Shown: piece by piece, positions 1 to 7,774 of the stretch
Layout of the letters: every line of letters begins with the position of its first letter
How positions within the stretch are numbered: the first letter of the stretch is position 1
Translations under genes and position numbers: made by a program
From: Balneatrix alpica DSM 16621
Lineage (GTDB): Bacteria > Pseudomonadota > Gammaproteobacteria > Pseudomonadales > Balneatricaceae
Assembly (NCBI RefSeq): GCF_000619885.1
Contig: NZ_JHUZ01000011.1
Span: 1 to 64,000, forward strand
Length of the DNA: 64,000 nt
Direction: 5' to 3'
The notes under the pieces: model-generated
What the model saw: the letters and a program-made list of their open reading frames with translations, nothing else
Told to the model about the DNA's origin: nothing
Database searches by the model: none

Positions 1-76
1 TGGCGTCCCATAGGGGGTTCGAACCCCTGTTACCGCCGTGAAAGGGCGGTGTCCTAGGCCACTAGACGAATGGGAC
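1..76 (-). tRNA. tRNA-Glu (anticodon TTC)
   Basis: Read on the minus strand this is a 76-nt cloverleaf. The acceptor stem GTCCCAT pairs with ATGGGAC, the T-loop carries GGTTCGAACC, and the anticodon stem CCGCC/GGCGG presents TTC. The CCA end is encoded (positions 1-3). It begins at the very edge of the window, so further RNA genes may lie to the left. A sigma-70 promoter sits just upstream. Confidence 0.97.
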
Positions 77-113
77 ATTCCACACCACAACATCAGCAGC
101 GGTGCGGGCGCGT

Positions 114-142
114 ATACTACCCAGGCACCCATACAGGGTCAA
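114..142 (-). promoter_or_regulatory. sigma-70 promoter of tRNA-Glu
   Basis: Minus-strand -35 TTGACC (137-142) and -10 TAGTAT (114-119) are separated by 17 nt. A GC-rich stretch (GCGCCCGC) follows the -10, as is usual for stringently controlled stable-RNA promoters. The start point would be near 107, about 30 nt upstream of the mature tRNA. Confidence 0.75.
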
Positions 143-365
143 GAGGCAGAACAAAAAAAGCTGTATTTGTTTGCGTTACCCCGCCACTCCCACGCAATCC
201 CACGTCTAGACTAGACCCAATTAGCTGGATGCTATAAAAACACCTATGCTTTATTTGATTTCAGGTATATTGGCGCCCTCTCACTTGTACTGTCTCGAAG
301 TATTAAAGGGTGCAATAGCAAAGCCGATAATGGCAAGACACTAGCCCGGAGTGGATTCACAACAC

Positions 366-1130
366 ATGAATTCCGCGTATATCGCTGTTCTTATAGTACT
401 AGGCGTACTGGCGCTGGTCGCCATGGCAATGATCGGCCAGTCGATTGAGAATGCCAGACAGCGCAAATTACAGCGCATCATTGCCATCAAAGAGCAAATT
501 CGTCATATCTATGCCGCCGTACAACAAACCCCCAAAGGCTTCCTACCTCCGGCTCTGAAACAGACTTTGCTCCAGCTCGCCATCGTGCGTCTAAATGAGC
601 TGATAGTGCTGGAACCCAAAGACCCATTACATAAATCCATGCTAGGGGAATTGAAGTCCGAATTAGAATCTAGCCGGCAAGAGCCTGACGACCTCTCCCC
701 ACCTCCAATCTATTCGCAAAAACAAGCTACACAAATTAAGCGCCAGTTCTCCCAACTGAGTCAGACGCTGAAAAACCTTTATGAGCAACGCCTGATCCCT
801 CCGCCGCAAGCACAGGCTCATATGCAAAGCCTAAAGGTCTACAGCAAGCTGATTTCTCTCGACTTAAGCCTGCTAACTGCACAACAGGTGGATACCCGCG
901 GCAATTGGAAGAATGCTCGCCACATGCTGCTGCAATGTCAGCAAGGCTTGCAACAACTCAGCAAGTTTGTTGATGTCAGTGAGCGCCTGAATGGTATTAC
1001 CGCCCGCATTCAAGAACTCAATGCCAAGCAAGACCGTGAAGTGCAAGCTAAACAAGCAGCTTTAGAGGCCGAGCTGAAAAAAATCGAAGACGAAGAAAAT
1101 AAATGGCGAGTTAAGCAGGATTATGAGTAA
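366..1130 (+). CDS. single-pass membrane protein of unknown function
   Basis: The 254-aa product has one N-terminal membrane segment (residues about 4-24, rich in Ala/Val/Leu), followed by a basic stretch and a long, mostly helical cytoplasmic region. The C-terminus is a charged coiled coil rich in Glu, Lys and Gln. I do not recognise the family. The ATG at 366 is preferred because the membrane segment then starts the protein and GGAG lies 14 nt upstream; a GTG at 351 is the alternative. The last 8 nt overlap tapT, which suggests translational coupling, but the sequence shows no functional link to tRNA modification. Confidence 0.7.
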   Translation: MNSAYIAVLIVLGVLALVAMAMIGQSIENARQRKLQRIIAIKEQIRHIYAAVQQTPKGFLPPALKQTLLQLAIVRLNELIVLEPKDPLHKSMLGELKSELESSRQEPDDLSPPPIYSQKQATQIKRQFSQLSQTLKNLYEQRLIPPPQAQAHMQSLKVYSKLISLDLSLLTAQQVDTRGNWKNARHMLLQCQQGLQQLSKFVDVSERLNGITARIQELNAKQDREVQAKQAALEAELKKIEDEENKWRVKQDYE

Positions 1131-1731
1131 AGCCTTTGCCGGGCACCCCTGTTGTTACCGCTGCACCCTTCCCCTTAGTCACTGCTGTTGCTTAAGCATT
1201 GCACTAGCACCAAGCAGCCTGTGTTGGACACTGCTGACGCACCCGCGTGAGTATCTGCGCCTAGACAATACCGGTAAGCTGGCCAAAGTCGTGCTCCGCT
1301 CAGGCTGCCAACGCATACGTTGGCAACGGCAAATGCCGCCCCTTCAGCTACCTCAACCAAGCTATCTGATCTTTCCCAATGAGACCGGTCAGCCTCCCCT
1401 CACTTTGGAGCAGATTCCATCCCCTGCTGGGATTAACCTGATAGTGCTGGATGCCACCTGGCAAGAAGCACGCAAAATGTTGCGTCAGAGTACCTGGTTA
1501 CAACGCTTGCCTCGCTTGCAATTAATGCCTGAACAATTATCTCAATTCCGTTTGCGCCGTCATCAGCAAGCAGGCCACCTGTGCACAATAGAGGCAATGG
1601 CCCTTGCCCATTTACAATGGTCCGAGCCCATACAGAGTGCAGCTCTACTTAAGCAGCTTGATCGCTTTCAACACCATTATCAGGCTTGGCAGAGCGGCCA
1701 TCCTCCTGTAAATAACGCCGACGCTTCTTAG
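1123..1731 (+). CDS. tapT: tRNA-uridine aminocarboxypropyltransferase (DTW domain)
   Basis: The 202-aa DTW-domain protein resembles E. coli YfiP/TapT, which transfers the 3-amino-3-carboxypropyl group of S-adenosylmethionine to uridine 47 of some tRNAs (acp3U). The N-terminus has a Cys-rich cluster (CCYRCTLPLSHCCC) fitting the family's metal-binding cysteines. The signature region around residue 110 reads LDATWQEARKM, a variant of the D-x-x-W motif that names the family. It overlaps the upstream membrane-protein gene by 8 nt. Its 3' end overlaps the convergent acyltransferase gene by 83 nt, an unusually long antisense overlap. Confidence 0.85.
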   Translation: MSKAFAGHPCCYRCTLPLSHCCCLSIALAPSSLCWTLLTHPREYLRLDNTGKLAKVVLRSGCQRIRWQRQMPPLQLPQPSYLIFPNETGQPPLTLEQIPSPAGINLIVLDATWQEARKMLRQSTWLQRLPRLQLMPEQLSQFRLRRHQQAGHLCTIEAMALAHLQWSEPIQSAALLKQLDRFQHHYQAWQSGHPPVNNADAS

Positions 1732-3406
1732 CCGTTAAGCGACTTAAATCCACCAGCACCAAACCATCAATGCAGTAACCGAAGTCAGGATCAACCCCAA
1801 AATCGAGAAAACGTACCCCACCCGGCTCACATACCTCTGTATATTGTTTGTACAGTGTCGGCACCGTCACACCTAAATGACTCAAGCGCTCCTTAAGCTC
1901 AATAAAATCCTCAGCATAGTTATTGCCACTGAATAACTGCTGCAACCAAACCTCATCTTCTACCTTCCCCACAAAAGGCACCTTTGCCTGAGCTAAATAT
2001 TCAGGATCAGCAAAGTAGACTTGATAAAAGCGTACCAGTAACTGCCGAGCCATCAGCGGATAAGCCTGACTGATACTGACCGGGCCAAACAGATAACGTA
2101 CCTGTGGATGATGGCGTAAATAGGCCCCCAATCCCTGCCATAGATAATCCAGACTACGCTTGCCCCAGTACTTGGGCTGCACAAAACTACGGCCCAATTC
2201 GACCCCTTGCTCGAAATAAGGCTGCATATCAGGTCGATAACGAAACAGTTGTGCTGAGTACAGCGGCTGACCGCTCTGCAATAACTTACTTACCTCTGCC
2301 AGCCGATAAGCACCGGCAATCTCCAGATCTTCCTCGTCCCATAACACCAAATGGCGGTAGTAATGATCAAAACTGTCTAAGTCGAGTTTCTGCCCTGTCC
2401 CCTCCCCGACCTGACGAAACGCCAGCTCCCGCAAACGGCCAATCTCTTTCATCACCGGCGAGTCCGGCTGATAGTCATAAAGATAAATTTTCTTACCGTC
2501 TGCGGTTTGCCCCAGACAAGGCGCCAATGCCAAGGCTTTCTTGACCGCCTGACGCTGCTGTGGATGGGCAATGGTGTTCTCCGTCACAAATAGTGGCTTG
2601 CCCTTTTTACCCAGTCGGTAGACATGTTTTTTCACCAGCTTAGCCACCATTTGATTCGGCAAAGGCAAGGCTCGCAGTTGCTCTATGGGGATGGGCTGAC
2701 CAACACGCACCTGCAATTCCCGGTTACGCTGCGCAAACATCTCATGGGCCAGCAATAAAGTGGAAAGAGGCTTGTACAACATAGATAAGGCATAGAACAT
2801 CCAGGAATTACGCCCCTGTACATGCACAGGTAACACCGGCGCATTGGCTTTGCGGGCAAACAATAAGAAGCCAGGTTGCCAGCGGCCATCTTTGATGCCA
2901 TCCCAACTGGCACGAGATACCTCCCCCGCCGGAAAGACAATCACCGCCTCTTCTCGCTGCAGCGCCTGCAACACACGCTGAATGGAACGCTTATGTCCCT
3001 GGGCACTCAGATTATCGATCGGTAAAAACAGAGACTGCAGGGGGCTTAAATGGCTGAGTAAGTCATTGGCCAGAATACGCACATCAGCACGCACCTCGCT
3101 AACCAGTTTCAGCAACGCCAAGCCATCTAACGAACCCAAAGGGTGATTAGCAACGATGACCACCCGACCAGTGGCAGGAATATTAGCCTTGTCCGCATGG
3201 GAGAGACGGTAACTGAAGTTGAAGTACTCCAATACCTTATCGAGGAACTCAAAACCTCGTAGCCCCTGGTGCTGTTGCAGAAAGCGATTAATTTCCCGCT
3301 CGTGAATCAAACCACGTAGCAACACCAGTGAAGGCTGCCGCCACCAGCTGGCCGCTTCGTTAAAGTTGGGATACTTCTGCAGCAAAGCCTGCTCGATGTT
3401 GAGCAT
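1649..3406 (-). CDS. olsF: bifunctional ornithine-lipid-type acyltransferase (PlsC + GNAT domains)
   Basis: The 585-aa protein has two acyltransferase modules. The N-terminal PlsC-type domain carries NHPLGSLD (the HX4D motif) near residue 95 and a VFPAGEVSR motif, as in O-acyltransferases such as OlsA. The C-terminal half resembles the OlsB/hemolysin-type N-acyltransferase fold (segments GRSFVQPKYWG and FGPVSISQ). This matches OlsF of Serratia, which makes ornithine lipid by N- then O-acylation. The ATG at 3406 is chosen over upstream starts because it follows a strong Shine-Dalgarno (GGGGGAGA). The exact lipid product is inferred from architecture. Confidence 0.72.
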   Translation of the reverse strand: MLNIEQALLQKYPNFNEAASWWRQPSLVLLRGLIHEREINRFLQQHQGLRGFEFLDKVLEYFNFSYRLSHADKANIPATGRVVIVANHPLGSLDGLALLKLVSEVRADVRILANDLLSHLSPLQSLFLPIDNLSAQGHKRSIQRVLQALQREEAVIVFPAGEVSRASWDGIKDGRWQPGFLLFARKANAPVLPVHVQGRNSWMFYALSMLYKPLSTLLLAHEMFAQRNRELQVRVGQPIPIEQLRALPLPNQMVAKLVKKHVYRLGKKGKPLFVTENTIAHPQQRQAVKKALALAPCLGQTADGKKIYLYDYQPDSPVMKEIGRLRELAFRQVGEGTGQKLDLDSFDHYYRHLVLWDEEDLEIAGAYRLAEVSKLLQSGQPLYSAQLFRYRPDMQPYFEQGVELGRSFVQPKYWGKRSLDYLWQGLGAYLRHHPQVRYLFGPVSISQAYPLMARQLLVRFYQVYFADPEYLAQAKVPFVGKVEDEVWLQQLFSGNNYAEDFIELKERLSHLGVTVPTLYKQYTEVCEPGGVRFLDFGVDPDFGYCIDGLVLVDLSRLTAKKRRRYLQEDGRSAKPDNGVESDQAA

Positions 3407-3566
3407 GGTGTCTCCCCCTGGAAATTTCCGGTTGGAGATCACATTAGAAAGTTAAGATGACATTTTAATGGCCGGTCCCCCGAGATAGACCGACCCAAGA
3501 CTGGGAACTTTACCGCTGATAACCTGACTAACTTTTTACCTTTGCAGCGCAGCCTGTGCTGCAGCA

Positions 3567-3621
3567 CCCCTGTTCTATTCCCCTTCGAAGCATGGATGAC
3601 CTGGAACAGGGGTCTTTTTTT
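3567..3621 (+). terminator. orphan plus-strand intrinsic terminator
   Basis: A 9-bp stem CCCCTGTTC/GAACAGGGG (3567-3575 with 3604-3612) is followed by TCTTTTTTT. It reads as an intrinsic terminator on the plus strand, yet no plus-strand gene ends here. A smaller hairpin (GCAGC..GCTGC) precedes it at about 3545-3562. The 235-bp gap between the acyltransferase and Sel1 genes therefore may encode a short plus-strand RNA. No convincing -35/-10 pair was found. Confidence 0.6.
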
Positions 3622-3633
3622 AGACCATGAAAA

Positions 3634-3662
3634 CGCCGCTGCCCCATCAAGGGGCAGCGTGC
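3634..3662 (-). terminator. intrinsic terminator of the Sel1 gene
   Basis: On the minus strand a 9-bp stem CGCTGCCCC/GGGGCAGCG with loop TTGAT is followed by GCGTTTTC. It lies 20-45 nt after the stop codon of the Sel1 gene. Confidence 0.7.
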
Positions 3663-3677
3663 TGTCTAAGCAGGCCG

Positions 3678-4118
3678 TTAAAAAACCGGCGGTAAACGAT
3701 TGAGCCAGCGACTGGCTTGAAAGCTATCCTGCCCCAAACCCAGCTCACCATGCTGATAGGCTTTCGCAATGCGGCGGATGGCCAAGGCATGTCCTTGTTC
3801 TGCTGCTTTCACATACCAATCACACGCCTGCACAGGATCACAGAATAGGTCTTGATCACCTTCTTCCAGCAGTTTACCCCATTGGTATTGCGCTTTAGCT
3901 TCACCCGACTCTGCCGCCAGACGCAAAAAACGGGCACCTTCAGCCCGCGCTTGACGCCCCTGCCCACGAAACCATAACCAGTGACCATATTCACTAGCAG
4001 CCCTGGCATGACCACGCTCGGCACACCAATGCATCATTCGCAGTGCCAGCGGCCCCTGTTGATAACGTAACAACAGGCGTGCGAGGGGAAAACTCATACG
4101 CGCTAACCAAACTGCCAT
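3678..4118 (-). CDS. Sel1-repeat protein
   Basis: The 146-aa protein has about three Sel1-like (TPR-related) repeats: ARAASEYGHWLWFRGQG, AKAQYQWGKLLEEGD and ALAIRRIAKAYQHGELGLG. Each shows the A..G.. / G...A.W spacing of the family, whose members usually act as protein-binding scaffolds. The start at 4118 is preceded by GGAGAGAAGG. The longer in-frame extension to 4322 lacks a ribosome-binding site and overlaps the small ORF upstream, so it is rejected. There is no signal peptide, and the partner is unknown. Confidence 0.72.
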   Translation of the reverse strand: MAVWLARMSFPLARLLLRYQQGPLALRMMHWCAERGHARAASEYGHWLWFRGQGRQARAEGARFLRLAAESGEAKAQYQWGKLLEEGDQDLFCDPVQACDWYVKAAEQGHALAIRRIAKAYQHGELGLGQDSFQASRWLNRLPPVF

Positions 4119-4185
4119 CCTTCTCTCCCCGTTAGGCAACCCGCGGGTCCGGGTTGCCACGAGAATATAAGATACGCTTGACTCG

Positions 4186-4353
4186 CTAGCGATGAAAGGG
4201 ATGATGCCGCGGGCTGGGCCGCTGTGGTGGACGGGACTCCGGGTCCATCCCCATCGCCCGGGCAAAGCGCGCCCGCATCCATTCCATTCGCCGCTCCCGC
4301 TCTCGGGCACGCCGACGAGCAAGAAAAACTGAGTACTCGATTACCTGTGCCAT
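4186..4353 (-). CDS. 55-aa arginine-rich small protein (unknown)
   Basis: ATG at 4353 follows a good Shine-Dalgarno (GAGGGAGAAG) and opens a 55-codon frame ending in TAG at 4186. The product starts MAQVIEYSVFLARRRARERE and ends in a Pro/His-rich tail (PRHHPFHR). The N-terminal third would form a strongly basic amphipathic helix with alternating Arg and Glu. It lies 67 nt upstream of the Sel1 gene on the same strand and diverges from hrpB, so it is probably the first gene of a two-gene transcript. I do not recognise it. The ribosome-binding site and the position in an otherwise empty gap are the evidence. Confidence 0.55.
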   Translation of the reverse strand: MAQVIEYSVFLARRRARERERRMEWMRARFARAMGMDPESRPPQRPSPRHHPFHR

Positions 4354-4461
4354 AGTCTTCTCCCTCGGGTTTTGCCCGTGCTTTGTTTATGATGAGTGCT
4401 GAACAGGCGGAGCGAACACTTGCGCCTTAACTTTCTTATGTTGTCTGTATTCGTAAATCCA

Positions 4462-6873
4462 ATGACCGCTGACGCCCTTCCCATCGAATCTGTCATTCCC
4501 GAGTTAGTTAGCCAACTCGAACAACACACCCGTGTCATCTTGCAGGCCGCTCCGGGGGCCGGCAAAACTACCCGGGTTCCGCTGGTGCTGATGGCTCAAC
4601 CCTGGGCGCAAGGACAGCGCATCCTGCTGCTGGAGCCCCGCCGCATTGCCACCAAGCATGCTGCCGCCTATATGGCACAAAGCCTGGGAGAACCCCTGGG
4701 ACAGCGTATTGGCTTTCGGGTACGCCAGGAAGCTAAGGTCAGTCAGGCAACCCAGGTAGAAGTCATTACTCAAGGGATCTTGATTCGCATGCTGCAGGAT
4801 GATCCCAGCCTGGAGGGAGTGGCGGCTGTTATCTTCGACGAATTCCATGAACGTAGTCTGGATGCCGACCTGGGGTTTAGCCTCTGCCTGGATGTACAAC
4901 GCAGCCTGCGGCAAGACTTACGCCTGTTGGTGATGTCCGCCACCCTGGATACCGGCGGCCTGCGTCAATTACTCGGTACAGACTGCCCGATGCTGGAATG
5001 CCCAGGTCGCAGCTGGCCGGTCGAAACCCACTATCGACCGGGCTCAACACAGCAATCTCTGGCGGAGCAAGTGCGCCTCTGTGTGCAGGAAGCCTTAGTC
5101 GATGCTCAAGGCGACATACTGGTCTTCCTACCTGGCCAAGCCGAAATTCGTCAATGTGAAGCCGCCTTAGCAGACTTAGCGGTGCAGCTAACCCCCTTAC
5201 ACGGTCAGCTTAGCCTGCCCCAGCAACAACAAGCCCTGGCGGCACGACAAGGCAGTCACCCCAAGGTCATCCTCAGCACCAGCATTGCCGAAACCAGCCT
5301 CACTATCGATGGGGTCGACACCGTCATTGACAGTGGCTGGCAACGTTTACCCCTGTTTCAGCCGCGGTTAGGCATGACACGTCTGGTTACCCGCCGCTGC
5401 AGCCAAGCCAGTGCAGAACAACGACGCGGACGCGCTGGACGCCAAGGCCCCGGCCGCTGCTATCGTTTATGGAGCCGTGAGCAACCCTTAATCCCTCACC
5501 AGGATCCGGAAATTCTGCAGGCGGATCTCGCCCCCTTAGTGCTAGAGCTATTAGCCTGGGGGGTCAAACAACCCCAGCAGCTAGACTGGCTTACCCCTCC
5601 TCCGGCCGCGGCCTTTGCTCAGGGGCGTCAACTGCTGATGCAGTTAGCCATGTTGGATGAGCAGGGCAGCCTGACAGCATTGGGACAGCAGGCACAACAA
5701 CTGGGCACGCATCCACGTTTAGCGGTGATGTTGGTACGCAGCCAAGCATTACAGGCGGAGGGCTTAGCTGCCTGTCTGGCAGCGTTGCTTGAAGAAGGCA
5801 GCCAGCAAAGCAGTACCGACATCCGCTCAGCCCTACTGCACCCCAGCCCTTTGCAACGGCAGCAGGCACAACGCTGGGCAGACAAACTCGGCGTGAAGCC
5901 AGACTGGCATCCCAGCCCAAAGGTAGGAGAGCTACTCGCACTGGCCTTTCCCGAGCGCATTGGTAAAGCACTGGAGCCTGGACGCTGGCAACTCGCCAGT
6001 GGCCAACAGGCCTGGATCACTGAACAGGACAGCCTGGCCCGCCAGCCCTGGATTGTGGCCGTAGAAGTAGATGGCAACCCAAGCCGGGTACGGGTTTATC
6101 TTGCTGCCAGCCTAGATGAAAGCGCACTGGCACGGCTGTACCCCAGTAGTCAGCAATGGCAACAACGGGTGGAATGGAATGAGCAGGAAGGCCGGTTACA
6201 GGCCTGGCAAGAACAAGCCTGGTTAAAACTCTGTCTGGCGCGCAAACCACTGCCACAGATTCCACCACAACTTAAGGTTCCAGCCTTACTCGATGCGATT
6301 CGACGTCGAGGTCTCGGTACCTTGCCCTGGCAGGATACTAGCCGCCAACTGCTCGCCAGACTCAAGCTACTCCAAGGCCATCTGCCTGACTGGCCCTGCT
6401 GGGATGACGCCAGTCTGCTCGAACAGTTAGAGGATTGGCTGGCCCCCTACTTGCAAGGGATGCATCGTCTACAAGATCTTAACAGCCTGAATCTGCCCGG
6501 CCTGCTACTCAACCGCTTAAGTTGGCAACAGCAGCAGCAACTTGAAGAGTGGGCCCCTAGTCATTTTCAAGTACCCAGCGGCTCCCGCATTGCCATCGAC
6601 TACCAGGCAGACCCTCCTGTGCTGGCAGTCCGCCTACAGGAAGTCTTTGGCCTTGAGCACACCCCCAGTGTCCTCAAAGGTCGGCTACCCCTGTTATTAC
6701 ACCTTCTCTCCCCTGCCCGCCGGCCCATTCAGATCACCCAGGATCTGGTTAGCTTTTGGGCCCAGGGCTACCACCAGGTACGTAAGGATTTAAAAGGGCG
6801 CTACCCCAAACACTACTGGCCAGACGACCCCTATCAGGCAGAGGCGATTAGCGGTGTGCGACCACGTCGTTAA
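4462..6873 (+). CDS. hrpB: ATP-dependent RNA helicase HrpB
   Basis: The 803-aa DExH-box helicase matches HrpB (about 810-825 aa). It shows Walker A APGAGKTTR near residue 31, motif II DEFHERS near 130, motif III SAT, motif VI (QRRGRAGRQGPGRCYR) and the family's long C-terminal HrpB domain. Its physiological RNA target is not well established in the family. The ATG at 4462 (MTADALPIES) is chosen because homologues begin shortly before the IPEL helix; upstream ATGs would add an unrelated leader. A shallow stem-loop lies just after the stop. Confidence 0.93.
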   Translation: MTADALPIESVIPELVSQLEQHTRVILQAAPGAGKTTRVPLVLMAQPWAQGQRILLLEPRRIATKHAAAYMAQSLGEPLGQRIGFRVRQEAKVSQATQVEVITQGILIRMLQDDPSLEGVAAVIFDEFHERSLDADLGFSLCLDVQRSLRQDLRLLVMSATLDTGGLRQLLGTDCPMLECPGRSWPVETHYRPGSTQQSLAEQVRLCVQEALVDAQGDILVFLPGQAEIRQCEAALADLAVQLTPLHGQLSLPQQQQALAARQGSHPKVILSTSIAETSLTIDGVDTVIDSGWQRLPLFQPRLGMTRLVTRRCSQASAEQRRGRAGRQGPGRCYRLWSREQPLIPHQDPEILQADLAPLVLELLAWGVKQPQQLDWLTPPPAAAFAQGRQLLMQLAMLDEQGSLTALGQQAQQLGTHPRLAVMLVRSQALQAEGLAACLAALLEEGSQQSSTDIRSALLHPSPLQRQQAQRWADKLGVKPDWHPSPKVGELLALAFPERIGKALEPGRWQLASGQQAWITEQDSLARQPWIVAVEVDGNPSRVRVYLAASLDESALARLYPSSQQWQQRVEWNEQEGRLQAWQEQAWLKLCLARKPLPQIPPQLKVPALLDAIRRRGLGTLPWQDTSRQLLARLKLLQGHLPDWPCWDDASLLEQLEDWLAPYLQGMHRLQDLNSLNLPGLLLNRLSWQQQQQLEEWAPSHFQVPSGSRIAIDYQADPPVLAVRLQEVFGLEHTPSVLKGRLPLLLHLLSPARRPIQITQDLVSFWAQGYHQVRKDLKGRYPKHYWPDDPYQAEAISGVRPRR

Positions 6874-6896
6874 AAACGCCTAAGGGCCAGACGATA

Positions 6897-6917
6897 AAGG
6901 CGCCACTGGGGCGCCTT
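6897..6917. terminator. stem-loop between convergent hrpB and sseA
   Basis: AAGGCGCC and GGCGCCTT form a perfect 8-bp stem with the 5-nt loop ACTGG. Neither side has a real T-run, so it is at best a weak bidirectional terminator or an RNA 3'-end stabiliser. Confidence 0.45.
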
Positions 6918-6927
6918 CACGAAGCTA

Positions 6928-7773
6928 TTAACCTGTTGCCACAGGTCGGCCAGGATCCTGGCACCATTCACTCCAGGAGCCCGGATAAAGACGACTGCCA
7001 CTCAAACCGGCATGTTCCATAGCCAGCAGGTTATGGCATGCCGTGACCCCCGAGCCACAGTAGTGCACCACCTCCTTCGGGCTACGCTCCCCTAGTAATT
7101 GCTGCCATTCAGCGCGCAACTGATCGACACTCTTAAAGCGCCCATCGGCTTGCAGATTAAGCTGCAGGGGCCGGTTTAATGCCCCCGGGATATGACCTGC
7201 CACCGGATCAAGCGGCTCCACCTCACCACGGAAGCGTTCAGGGGCACGGGCATCCACCAGCATCCAGCGCTGCTCTTTTAGCTGTGCCAAAACTTCCGCT
7301 AGGCTCCGTTGGCCCAACAACGCCGCCTGAGGTTGAAAATCACTCTGCACACAGGGAGGGATTTCCTGCTGCTGCGCAGCGGATGCGGTTAACCAGGCTT
7401 GCCAGCCGCCATTGAGTACCGCCACCTTGGCATGCCCCAGCGACTTTAACAGCCACCATAGCCGCGCTGCCATCGCGCCCCCCATATCGTCATAGGCCAC
7501 CACCTGGGTATCCGCACGGATTCCCCATTGCTGTACCCTGTGCAAAAAGTCACTTGGCTGCGGCAAAGGGTGACGACCACTACCTGGAGTTAACGGCCCG
7601 GACAAATCCTGATCAAGGTGAGCATAGCGTGCGCCAGGAATATGCCCCTGCTGGTAAGCCCGCCGCCCTGCTTCGGTATCGGTCAGATTAAAGCGGCAAT
7701 CCAGGATGCACCAATCCTCATGCTGCAGATGGGCCTGCAGGGTACTCACATCAATCAGGGTATGGGGGTTCAT
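6928..7773 (-). CDS. sseA: 3-mercaptopyruvate sulfurtransferase (two rhodanese domains)
   Basis: The 281-aa tandem-rhodanese protein has its active-site loop near residue 240 reading CGSGVTAC. This is the 3-mercaptopyruvate sulfurtransferase form, as opposed to CRKGVT of thiosulfate:cyanide rhodaneses. It moves sulfur from 3-mercaptopyruvate to thiols or cyanide. The N-terminal domain carries the inactive-rhodanese pattern with GHIPGARYAHLD. The start follows GGAGGTGTGAG. The gene ends near the hrpB stem-loop and begins 1 nt after the trpS stop codon, so the two are probably cotranscribed from the trpS side. Confidence 0.9.
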   Translation of the reverse strand: MNPHTLIDVSTLQAHLQHEDWCILDCRFNLTDTEAGRRAYQQGHIPGARYAHLDQDLSGPLTPGSGRHPLPQPSDFLHRVQQWGIRADTQVVAYDDMGGAMAARLWWLLKSLGHAKVAVLNGGWQAWLTASAAQQQEIPPCVQSDFQPQAALLGQRSLAEVLAQLKEQRWMLVDARAPERFRGEVEPLDPVAGHIPGALNRPLQLNLQADGRFKSVDQLRAEWQQLLGERSPKEVVHYCGSGVTACHNLLAMEHAGLSGSRLYPGSWSEWCQDPGRPVATG

Positions 7774-7774
7774 C

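Noticed and set aside
2104-2544. 146-aa plus-strand ORF inside the acyltransferase gene
   Set aside because: It is antisense to the C-terminal GNAT domain, has no Shine-Dalgarno and has a low-complexity Pro/Ser composition.
4119-4322. N-terminal extension of the Sel1 gene
   Set aside because: No ribosome-binding site at 4322, the added residues have no domain, and the stretch overlaps the better supported 55-aa ORF in another frame.
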